In this document: positions 44,555 to 55,989 of the stretch, in pieces
Numbering within the stretch: the stretch's first letter is position 1
How the letters are laid out: each line of letters begins with the position of its first letter
Source: Ptychodera flava
Lineage: Eukaryota > Hemichordata > Enteropneusta > Ptychoderidae
Reading direction: 5' to 3'
DNA: 64,000 nt
NCBI RefSeq assembly: GCF_041260155.1
Contig: NC_091931.1
Span: forward strand, 8,490,361-8,554,360
The notes under the pieces: generated by a model
Databases searched by the model: none
Seen by the model: only the letters and a program-made list of their open reading frames with translations
Told to the model about the DNA's origin: nothing
Translations under genes and position numbers: made by a program

Positions 44555-44667
44555 TTGTTACGGATCCGTAGCCCTACCACTCCCTTTGCTGATTGTGTTG
44601 AGGGAGTGAGCCCCACTCCCCCAACACAATCAGCAAAGGGAGTGGTAGGGCTACGGATCCGCAGCAA
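44555..44667. mobile_element. 113-bp palindromic MITE with 9-bp target duplication
   Basis: Almost the entire element is an inverted repeat: TACGGATCCGTAGCCCTACC runs in, and GGTAGGGCTACGGATCCGCA runs out, with only a few unpaired bases near 44611. The ends are TTGTTACGGATCC and GGATCCGCAGCAA. It is flanked by the 9-bp direct repeat ATTTGGGGT at 44546-44554 and 44668-44676. The arm identity suggests a recent insertion. Confidence 0.8.
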
Positions 44668-45760
44668 ATTTGGGGTGTGATGCATACAAATTATAGGGCA
44701 ACAGCGCACCGTGCACTTTGCTTCATATTGCGGGAGTCGAGACGCGATACATCCTACCGCTCTTTTAAAATGAAGATAGTATTCGTTCATACACTAATAA
44801 ATTGACACTTCCTCACAGTAACGGTATGTCAGATATTCTTTACCAAAGTTTGGGCTGTAACAGACCGGGGTGTCCTAACGATGTAGACCAAGAAGTTCAA
44901 AATAACAATGGGATGACTCCTGGCGACTGCGACGAAATTTGACATCAAATGCAACAAGCAGTGTCAGCGTCCAGCTCTCGCTGCATCGGGCAACACACTC
45001 TGCACAACTGTTCATCACAGTTGCAGTCATCGCACGTCTGGATTATTTCAAAACTGCTTGTTTTCTGGTACAAATAACGTCCAAATTATCCATCAAAAAT
45101 AGATCCTGTAACTTCACTGTGCCACCTCTGAATGTCGCGACGGTCGACGTATACCGTATACGCGTATGCGGTACAGAATGAGACAAATCTATTTTTAGTA
45201 TGCCAAAAACGCCAGGACTATTGTTCTTATGTAAATTTAATAACAGCAGCGAAGATATGAGAAGGCCTTAACAATTATGACTTATGAGGATCTTTATTCT
45301 TCAGTTTCACTGCCACGTTCGGTCAAAGCGTATGCAGGTAAGTAACAAATATACAGAATTCTATAGCTGCACTTCGCTGCACGGTTATAAGGCAGTGCAT
45401 GCCCAGCCAGGAAAAGGTTCTATCGTTACGATACGAGTCTGCTTGTTGAATATTTGTGAAAAAATAACAAGAAGATATCTGGTAACTTTGAAAAATTGCC
45501 TGCTCGAGGGGAAATGGTACCTATGCTGATCATAATTGTCATGCATTTGTATACCCAATGTGTGATCTCAGCAAACCTATAATTGGAAATTATTTCCAAC
45601 TGTCCATCGAGCACGTAACTGCAAAATTAAAACCGCCAAAAGAATTACCTGCGCTGGACAGACTGTTAGGCAGTCATCTCCTACTCTGGTAAACATCATC
45701 CTTGGGGTCTACATGTAATTCGTTGGAAACAATGAAGCTGCACTTGAAATCGAGTTTTAA

Positions 45761-45986
45761 AGGGAGGCGGTCGTCGGAACAGCGCTCAAGGTCGCTTGGG
45801 ACCCCTACGACCGATGTAAACACTGTATTCAACAAGGTACGTTAGTAATTGATGAAAGTTAAAACATGTTTGTCTTAATGTACATTGTAAAATTTAAACG
45901 TTGCAACTATGCTGACATGATGCATCTATATATAGTGCATGAAATACATTGTTTGTGAACAGAAAGTCGCACATGCGCAGTTCCCT
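45761..45986 (-). mobile_element. TTAA-flanked MITE, AGGGA family copy 2
   Basis: The element has ends AGGGAGGCGGTCG and CATGCGCAGTTCCCT, flanked by TTAA at 45757-45760 and 45987-45990. It is similar in inverted orientation to 22516-22740. A tempting ATG-to-donor open stretch (45731-45836) overlaps it and is an artefact of the repeat. Confidence 0.75.
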
Positions 45987-48214
45987 TTAACTGCAGATGT
46001 CACACGTTGGTTTATTAGTAAAACTGTTCCTTACTATATCTCCATATTTGGTTCAGGATAATTATTTAGAAATGTCACAGAGGCGCGGTACAAAATCACC
46101 CACCAGTGATATATCACCAGCATGCTGGATACCAATGGCACGCAATATGTCCTGACGTCATCCGTCTAAATCGCCATGGTAATAAAGAGACTATCCCAAA
46201 TAAGTGTTATCCATCCACTGTTTATTCATTATTCCAAAAATTCAACAGAGTTAAAAGAGAAATTAATAGATTTCCACACACATAATCACATAGAAGGAAA
46301 AGAAAGTTCAAATTTTAGTCTTTCGAACTTCGAGAATGAAATAGCCGAACTTTGATCACGTTATATTATCTGTCTTAACCAAGAATGAACATTAAGCGTC
46401 GGAATACAAACGTTGTTTCAGTGTAAAGATATCTTCAATTTTGAACGATAGACAATCTCCGAGTTGTGTTTACTTAGAAAACTTGTCTTTTTTCAAGTTC
46501 GAATTGATTTTCATAAGAGCAAGGCTGTGAAAACTTTACGTTCTGACAAGTTTCAAGCTTCTACGCATGTTCACACATCAACTTAGCATTATCCTCTAAT
46601 TGATTATTAATCGAGAAGAGTCTCTGTAATTGACAAATACATTTTCAATAAAGGAAGACTTAAATTATCAAAACATATACATATATCTGACAATTTGAAA
46701 TCTATTAATCACCTGTTCATGCTTGGCACGAAAACAATTATTTCTTACAAAATTCAAGAATATCATGATAAATATCAGGAAAATGAATAATATGCTAAAA
46801 GCGTGATAATCATAGACCTTTAAAGCCCCAACTCCCGTATAAAAGCGCGAGAACCTACGAGAGTGGTCATAATGGTGGATATTCAAACGTACTCGGTACG
46901 CTCTGGACGCCGTCCATAAAAACCGTTAATTAAGAAATCTAACGATTAATTTTTTCTTGGAAATTGAGGGATATGTGTATAAGTATTTGGGGCACAATAT
47001 ACTTGGTTTCTGACGAAATTAAATTTGAAATGACGTCTGGAACCAGAAAAAGGATAAAATATTTGCCGGTAATATCGCCGGTATAACGTTTCGATGTTCA
47101 GTTTGAATCTGCATGATTGACATGATATGCAAATTGCAAATGAGTCATTAGCGATACGTTGTTTACTTTTTCCGTACGTAGCGTTGATTGTTCAAGGCGG
47201 GGAAAAACACCAAATACTCGGAGCGTACCGAAAGATACAAACGCACACACACTGTGTATAACAAATACATGCAAACACATTTGATTCGGTAGTTCTCTTT
47301 TTGGAAAATTTGTTGGTCCTGAAAAGGACCGTTTTCATTTGTGTTGGCCTACCTGAGCCGTACATTTTACAGACAGGAAGGCCTATACTGTCATTCATGC
47401 CCGGCATAAAGTACGTCTGGTATGTTCGGGTTGAGACCACGGACAAGTACCAGCACAAATTCTGGCATGATCTTTCACTTTGTCTACACTGTCTGTATAT
47501 CTTCTATCTTCTTTTCAAATGTCAAGTTTTACCTCTAGTCAACGTACTGTTGAAAGCGCAATCATCGCAATGCGATATGCGTAACTATCGCTTCTTTATA
47601 GCTGTTTCCAAAAGTGATATACATTTTTTTTCCCGATCTAAAGCCGTGCATGCCTATGCAACACAAAGCGAACAAAGTCAAAATTCAAAAGACAAGTAGC
47701 CTCCAATGTGCTGACAAAACCGGGATTTTTTTGACGCCTGCAATCGCCTTCGGCATATTCGGTCGTCACTGTGCTGGGTCACTTATACTGATCTCAGTGA
47801 TCACACGTCGAGTTGACAAACGTCGCCGGCGGCAGCTGAGGTCACCGTACTAATCAGTCCCATAAGTTGCACTCAAATGTCCGCGCTCGATCCCCATCAC
47901 AGTTAGCTCCAATTCATTCCTGGCAAAGAAAATTCCCGTGGCTACCTCTAGTGCTCATCAGTGACCGCTATCTTCATAAAGCCAGCTGACATAGTGTGAT
48001 TAGCAGTCTGACTCTGACTACCACGCGTTTGTAATGAATAGTATCGCGACTGCGTGGAGAGTGTAGAAGTGCAGTGCACTCGATTTTGGCGGGATCGTTC
48101 AAAGTAGCGAAATACTAGAACTCACCATTTTATAAGGAGGGATGAACATTGAAACGAATGCTCGGAGAATTTATGAAATCACTTTATTCTGATTTTATTT
48201 TTGGTGATTAAATA

Positions 48215-48670
48215 TTAACAGGTTTGATTTCTAAAATAAGTATTTTTCAGAAGCTTTTTGAAATAATCATAAGACAACAAATCGACACCACATTTCATTT
48301 CGGTCACCATAAAACTTGTAATCGAAGCCGGGGAATAGTCGTCGGTACCCTCCCATCCGACAGCGCCGAGTTCATGAGACAACGAAAGTTTTGAAAGGAA
48401 ACTACAACTACCATCCAAGAACTGTGGAAAACTACGTTTTATAATGGAGACACAGCCCTGCCTCGCTGAACTAAGGTCGAACGAGGAAAGGATTGTTTGT
48501 AAGACAAAAGCTCTACAAAATTTGGTAGACGACTTGGCCGTTGAGATTGTGGTAAATGTCCGTCGTCCATTGAAATAACACACTCGATAAATTTGGACAT
48601 CTAGTAGGCGAATTTGCTGTTCTTTCAGAACTGTTTTGATTTTTTCCCGTTCTTTCCTGAAATGCGGCAT
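48215..48670 (-). CDS. Weak hypothetical ORF, 151 aa
   Basis: An uninterrupted frame runs from ATG at 48670 to a stop at 48215. It begins MPHFRKEREKIKTVLKEQQI, which could form a short helix; the rest has no motif I recognise. There is no visible promoter, splice site or poly(A) signal tied to it. One ORF of this size is about what chance gives in 64 kb at this composition. Confidence 0.15.
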   Translation of the reverse strand: MPHFRKEREKIKTVLKEQQIRLLDVQIYRVCYFNGRRTFTTISTAKSSTKFCRAFVLQTILSSFDLSSARQGCVSIIKRSFPQFLDGSCSFLSKLSLSHELGAVGWEGTDDYSPASITSFMVTEMKCGVDLLSYDYFKKLLKNTYFRNQTC

Positions 48671-49298
48671 TTCTAGGACGGCGTTGGACAAAACGGTGCT
48701 TCATTATTATCTTCAATCAAGACTCCCTGCAAGAGTGATGTACACTATATATACTATGACTGAGCCGAGGAAAACCCCGATAATAGATCCCGTGGCAGAA
48801 AACTACATTTTCTACGATTTCTGCATCGTTTACCGTATACAAAGATGCGGATAGCTATTGCCACTGTCATGATATGCATTATGTTGAATCATTCAAAAAG
48901 GCGCTGAATACAATGACAAACGCTTCGTTTTCGGACGAGAAACGTATACCATGACGCATGAGAACTAAGGAGTGTCGATCGATCGCCTGGCAACGTCATC
49001 ACGGTTTGTACAAATCCGAGGCGACGCCGCGCCGAACCTCTGCTCCAGTAAGACTTCGAAAAAGTCTATGTTCAAGAAAACCTATTGGGGAAATGAGTGG
49101 ATGTATCGTATGGAAAGTAAACCGTAAAATTGGGTGAAAATAGTATACGTAAAGTCACCGTGCAGTCAATGTTTACATGTATGTGGCGTGCACGTTCTAT
49201 TTTTGGAGGTGTTCAACCAGCTGTTTTAATTTGCTACTTTTTGTTCACAAAGAAACCATATTAGTTATGTTTTGCTCCGCCCATTTTCATCGATTTTT

Positions 49299-49318
49299 CT
49301 CGGTAGGGCCCTACCGAG
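49299..49318. repeat. Perfect 20-bp palindrome
   Basis: CTCGGTAGGGCCCTACCGAG is perfectly self-complementary. No larger element was found around it. It could be a cruciform-forming remnant of a transposon end pair. Confidence 0.85.
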
Positions 49319-49599
49319 AGTTACCGGTTTAAGGGTCTATGGTTAATCTAAGCGTGTACGCATACACTTTTTGTCTGAGGCTTAAATTATTTTTTGAAAT
49401 CTGCTGTCTGATACGATTTGCAATCTATGGCTACTATCCCGGACATAATAGTACAATTTAAAACATCATTTCGATTCTAAGTGGCCAGTCTGCGGTTGAC
49501 TAATGCAGTTGAAAATACCATCCCAGTGTATTCGATTAGAAAATCAAGTCTGTTGCGCCGCTGGGATTTCAGCAAATATACTCGGATTATTTGATTTAG

Positions 49600-52113
49600 T
49601 TACACGTGTACATCAGCAGAAGTTTGCCCCTCGTCTTCACCAAAACCCCGATCGACGTTCTCGAAACTGGTGAAGTACGACTCGCCGGAAATCGAGGACC
49701 CTTCGTCGTCAACATACGTAACAGGCACGAAAGGCGGGTAATTCCTCTCTTGATACCGCGGATAATTGAAGTGTCGGTACTCCGGATAGTCGCGGTGTTT
49801 TTCAAGAATCTCCAAACCCTGTTTTCGGTACTCATCTTCTGGGACGGCCTTCTTTTCGCCCGTCATATCCATGACGATGACGTACTTCTCTTCTTTGGAC
49901 TTGGCGGCCATTTCACGACTGTAATTTTTGATCTTTTGCCGCTTCTTTTTCTTCCTGTCGGGCGTGTCGTGGATATGTGCGTAGTTTGCAGTCAGTACGG
50001 GTAGAGTGTGAAACTGTTGAAAAAAAAATATTTGCAAAAAAGTGTGTATTTCTAAAGATTGAATTGATCGGTTTATCGACAGAGTCTGCATGGGCCAGTT
50101 ACCAAATAGTTAGATCGGTTCTTCTACAGAATTTTCAAGATGACATGCAGGTAGACCAAGCAAGTCTAACAGGTCTAAATGCACCAACATTTAATCGGCG
50201 CCCTTCTCCGAGGAAGTGATTGAAAGTAATGATTGTAACATGTTCTTTTCACATTGAGCTGAGCCTGAATACTAATGGCAAAAGTCCATTGCTTCGTGGT
50301 AACTACGTTACCGTAGGGCGCCCCCACAAGTTCATGTGATTGACATGATCAGGAAGGATAAATGAACGAAGAAACGAAGAAACCGCCCTTTCTTGGATGT
50401 AATTTGATATCGATTTATCTTATCCTGTCACCCCACATTTCTTTAATAATCCCGCATAATAACGTTTCATAGTAAGCATTAAATCGGAACGGAGTGAGTC
50501 ATGCAGAGACGAGAGTGGAGTACTATACGTGGAAGGAGTGTGGTTTGTCAAAATACTTACCAATCCCACCACAATTATCATGGAAGCTCCACACGCTATG
50601 GCAAAACCTAGCCACAGTCCTGTACCCTGTAAACCAAAACAGTATATTTGATATGAAAAAAGAACAAACTTCAATGGGCGACGGAGGAGTATGAAATAGG
50701 CCTGTCGTAGCGCCAGCCATAACATAGAAACATCCATGGTTACATGATATCCAAAGGCACCGTGTAAGAAGAGACAGTAATTCTGTTAATTCATTATTTA
50801 GGTCAGCTAGGACTTCCTTAGGCGGTGTAGTAACATGTACTCTAATTGACGCTGGGATTATGAGCCTTGATTTTATTTTTTTGTGCCATATAAAGGGATA
50901 CCACGGATTGGTATCTCATGGGTTTAAGAGAAAATTATTTGAAATCACAAGATTTTTACTTTACATCTACCACTCATTACGTGACTAGACACGCGGAACC
51001 AAAGAAAGGCTCTTTTAAGACGTGTTTTCGCAAAAACCGTCATGCCAGTTCGTGATTTAGAGAAAGAAAGGGACAAATAAAATATTGAATAGGCAGACGA
51101 AAGACTGATTGGCAGTGCTGCTATGATAAGATAACAAGATTGTGATACAGCAAGGTGTAACATAAAGTGAGTTGCAACCTGTACCACTACGTACGTAATG
51201 GATTTTGGTTCTCTGAGGAAAAAAAAACATCGATTTCTCAGCATAGACGTGTCGGTGTGCTCTAATCAGCTTTAAGGTGAGCGATGCCTCATTATCCACA
51301 AGACACACCGCAATCTTACGTGTATCATGGAGTACCGAATAGTAACCAGGCTTTAGAGCTGACTCACAATGAACCCAACCTCTAAATGAGCAAAGGTGAA
51401 GACTACACGCATGCGCCCGCGTCGATTCACACATTCACGGCGTTCCGTTCAAGTGTGTACACGGTAAATTGTAGCAGTAATTCGTATCTGTATTAGATGC
51501 CTTCCCAGACGATTATAATATCAAGGCGGCAAGACATATTTTCGTTTTAGGGATAACTAGATTACATGTTAATTTTCAGTAACAGCAAATTTTGCTTGTT
51601 TTATTATAAAATTCCAAGTTTCGAGATTTACGACACTACAGTCACTTGTGATAGCTATTAATGAATTCAAATAGGAAAATATCAGTCTCAAGGATATCAG
51701 ATGAACTTTCTCGTTCTTTTCTTTATGCAGTTTGATAATGAAAACACTTTGAATTCACCAAAACTCTGGAGTTTTCATATACTGCCATCATTTGCACAGA
51801 AACTCACGTAAGTTTAAACCTTTCCTCAGACAACAAATTGAAACGCTGACTTCTGTTCACCATAATTGCAGAAGTAAGCTCCTCGTTGGGGCTCTATAAA
51901 TTAGATGACCCCAGGAGCTTCGAATGCTGAACGAATGCTGACGTCAATGGATTTCCTTCATACTTGCGCTGTCCTGTTTGTTCTTGTTACTCAGCGTTAC
52001 TGTGATTAAAATCGCCCCTCAAAATGTTTTGATTAGGTGAATTTAGCGCTACGCCAGACTTCTTATGGTATCCATGATAAAAATCGAGTTGAAAGGGTCA
52101 TCAGAAAAGAAGG

Positions 52114-52194
<81 letters not shown>

Positions 52195-55100
52195 AAGGAG
52201 GGAGGGAGGGAGGGAGAGAGAGAGGGAGGGAGGGAGAGACAGACTGACAGAGTACTTACGTGTCTACACAACTTATAGAGTTCATCTGCGCACAGCAAAG
52301 TTGTATTGGTCTCGTACCTCTCATCTCTGCTTCTCAAACCTATGCAAAGTAAATCAAAAATATCGTGAAGTAATAATCAAGAACTAAGCTGGAACCGCCT
52401 TGTAAGGTTGCTACAACTGAACTCTGTGTGTCAAAGCGACATTTGGTTTGCCTTGCTATAGGCAACACCACCGTTCTAACGTCGGTTGTTGGACTTAAAT
52501 CGATTTTCTGAAGTCAAGTTTTGCCTGCCTTGCGAATACAATCCAACGCAAAATAAGTTTTATCAGCTCGAATTTTCATTTAAAACTCAAATGCTGCGTT
52601 GTCTGTCAAACCAAACCAGTCTTTACAAAGGTCAAATTTAATATCGGTATTCGTTGAAAGTATCTAGACATGCATGGCCTGTGTTTACCAATCGATTTCT
52701 CTTGTGAACGCGAGGAAAATTTGCCTCGGGTACAAATTGCGATGTGTGGGCGATTGGAATAATGGAACGAAGAAAAACTGCATTCATCAATGTGGATTGA
52801 AATGGTATACTTTTTAACACACATATGCGGAATTGTAATTGTTCTTACAGGTAGTTATACAGAAAACTGTAAACTGAGAGAGATGAATGGATTTTGACAT
52901 AAACTCGCACTTGCACGTTAAAAATGAGATCACTTTAGTTGTTTCTTGTTTGGGACTTATTACAGTTGAAATTTGAACGAAAGTGAAAGCAAGTGGTTTT
53001 TGTTATGACCGCTGGCAGAGAAACCATAGAATGGTAGATATAAATGAATGACATGCCGAGACTTACTAATAAGGCCCGACCAATGTCACATAGACGAGTC
53101 CAGTGCCGCAAGAATGACACAACCCGCTGGAATATTAGCAGAGATGTTACCTTATCCCGTAGAGAGAAGAAAATAACCTAAATGAGATCACGAGAGAGAA
53201 AAAAGATGAAGATGAAAGAACATGGGGAGCAGAGAGTACTATATCATTGAATGAGTCAAGAGTAACCATGGAAACCAATCACTGTATGCCCTGAAAGTGT
53301 GAGAGAAATTAATTTAGAGTCGTATTATTACACTTTTTAAAATGTAATTTTATCAACCGCCTGGGGCAGCTGCGTTAATATGTGTTTGTGCAAGAATAAG
53401 TCTGCCCCTTGCCCAGTGCTAGATCATTTCGGTGCTTAGAATTCCACAGCATTTGAAGATTCGAAGGACAGTGATTGACGTCCTGTCTGAGACTCAATTT
53501 TTCGTGAGCACATCTCAGAAATTAAGTGATCGCACACTTACGGGAGAGAGTGAAGCTGCCCGTGACCTCATAAATCAGTCTGACCCGTAACATACAAAGG
53601 TCATTGCAGGTCACTCATGGAAAGGATGTTAGGATTTTGTTCATTTTATCAGTTTAAATTGAGAACACGATTGATATTGTAGAATTCGTTTGGCCGAAAC
53701 GACAGAAACATATGATTGTATATTACATAAATATAGTTGTAAAAAACCTAATAAAGAAATTGTACAGGGTCATGAAAATGACGAACAAATAATTCTTTCA
53801 TATGCGGAAAGAGAACGGAGAGTTAATTTAACTGCTGGTGAACACCGCTAATGTGATTTCAATAGTAATATAAATTCAAAAGTAAAAAGTAATTCATGAT
53901 TTAATCTTACTCTCTTGCACTTTATCGGCCAGGCCCTTTATATCGCCGAGCACTCCAGTTGCCGTGCCAACAGCACTGTCAACGCTGCGTATTCCCATCA
54001 ATTGCGTTAGTGTATCCATGGCAACAGCCATGCCGTAACCGAGGAGTTCATCTAATATTTAAAAAAGTAACAAAATGGAGGTATTGTTCTTTCATATGTA
54101 CCAGGTGCGTAAGTGATTTTCATTTAACAGTTCTCTGTTTCAGCAGGACGTTTTTAACACGTCTTGCACTCATATTCAAAACTAATCAGGCGCAAAACGT
54201 TTAGTTTTTAAAAACAAATGTCACTTCGCTTGCGCTACCGGGACGCTAGACAATCGCTCTGTGCATTCTACTTCTAAAACGCCATTACAAATCCCAATCA
54301 GTACACTTTCAGTTGCCAAGAGGAAATTTGCGCGCGGGTGACCCTGTGTTTCCATGACAACCGACAGTAATCCAAATCTTCGAACAAAGCGAAACGATCG
54401 TTGCCCTCTACCGACATGAGTCTGTTGTTCTACTCTTCACTATTTACCAGGTGGAGACTCAGTGATTAAATATTTGAAAGATCAATAAATGGAAGATCAA
54501 GAAAAGAAAACACAAACAAAATTGCTTGAAGCTATAATATTTGTCTACAACTACATATTTAATGTTGTTTCCATCATAGCCAGTTCGGAAGATGTTGTTT
54601 TAAATGCCGTAAAGCGTAATTTCTCTTTTATGAAAGGACAAAATATATGTACTGTCGCCTTCATTACCAATTCAGATTTTCATTCATTCATCACGGCTTC
54701 TGCCATGTCGTCTGATTCTACACATTGTCATTAAAATCCACTTTAGTAAAGAATGATTTATCGTGCTCCATCTTTTCTGATTTCTGGGATTCGTTTTAGA
54801 CGAGTCATTTTAATTCGTAACAAATCCTTTATATGGCATGGAGTCGCCACACGTCGAGACGTTCATTGAGTAAACTAAAACCTCACCGTGTACAGTTGTG
54901 TTAAGAAAATCCAGGCTATCGATCAAAGTATGTAAAGTTATTAAGTGTTCATAACTCAGACTTAATGTGGTATTGACAATGAAAACACTATTAAACGAAA
55001 ATTGCGAATTATGATAGTTTTGTGATCGAGGGACAATGTGAAAGATGCCGTGTATACTCTCAAAACTTCGAATAAATAGCAAAAGTCTATTTTGTTTTGG

Positions 55101-55904
55101 TTGTTTGCTTTTACAACCTAAAAGTCCTAGATTTTTCATACCTATGTGATTCGGAGAAAACAAGCCTGACACGAAAATTGTGCTGAGAAGACTTGTAGTA
55201 ACTTAACTGCTGGATGGCAGAAACATCACGTTTACAAAACCTTCCTCTGCTTCAACGCTGATATGCTTTGTCATCTGGCTGATTCAAAGATTCGATTGAA
55301 ACGCGTTCTCGTTTTGTACGTAGCTATGACTAAAAATACTTCGATTAAGAGGTAATAAACGTAACTTTTGATGACCTCTTCGATATCTTTTTTATTATTT
55401 GAAAGATAGAGATTTTCGTATTCTTCTTCCTAAACTATGTCGACAAAATGTATTTAGACAATTTGCAGTGTCATTGTTGACAAACAAATTGTGGTCCAGA
55501 CCAGAATTCAGCTACGCTGTGTTGTCAAGATAACCTCTGAACACTTTTACGTAATTTTTAGAGCAGTACAACTTTTACTGTACAGATAGAACGATATAAT
55601 GAAGCGTAATGACAGGTTTCTGGGAAATCGAGTATCAATATGTTACAATAAACGGACCTCGTCAAGTATGCGACTACAGCCGTACCAGCAGACTGTACCA
55701 TTATTTTTAGGGATGGCCGAGGGGTGTGAGGGACTGAATAGGCGTGCTTAATGGATTCTATGTCAGAGTGAGGGACAAAAGGGTAGTGTAATTTCACAGC
55801 CACCTGTGATCTATTCCACTCTGCGTCTATATATGCGCCCCATAGACGAGTGTACATATGCCCCATCTTCTTCTCAGGCATATGTACACACGTCTATGGG
55901 GCGC

Positions 55905-55989
<85 letters not shown>

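Larger units (their letters stand above)
43300..49599. other. Spacer between PPID and the membrane-protein gene
   Basis: No supported gene. It contains a CCCTTTGA MITE end (43705-43753), the 44555-44667 hairpin element, the AGGGA-family MITE (45761-45986) and a 20-bp palindrome (49299-49318). The PPID promoter should lie immediately above 43300. A 151-codon minus-strand ORF at 48215-48670 is listed separately as weak. Confidence 0.5.

Noticed and set aside
45279..45341. Short ATG-to-GTAAGT stretch (MTYEDLYSSVS...)
   Set aside because: Only about 20 codons, no downstream exon in phase that I can find; such patterns are expected by chance.
45731..45836. ATG to donor open stretch resembling a first exon (MKLHLKSSFKG...)
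   Set aside because: Most of it falls inside an AGGGA-family MITE that recurs inverted at 22516-22740.
49606..50004. 132-codon open frame on the plus strand
   Set aside because: It is the antisense of the last coding exon of the membrane-protein gene, whose phase agrees with its upstream exons.
52037..52387. 116-codon frame rich in Arg-Glu repeats and its antisense Leu-Ser frame
   Set aside because: Translation of the (GA)n microsatellite.
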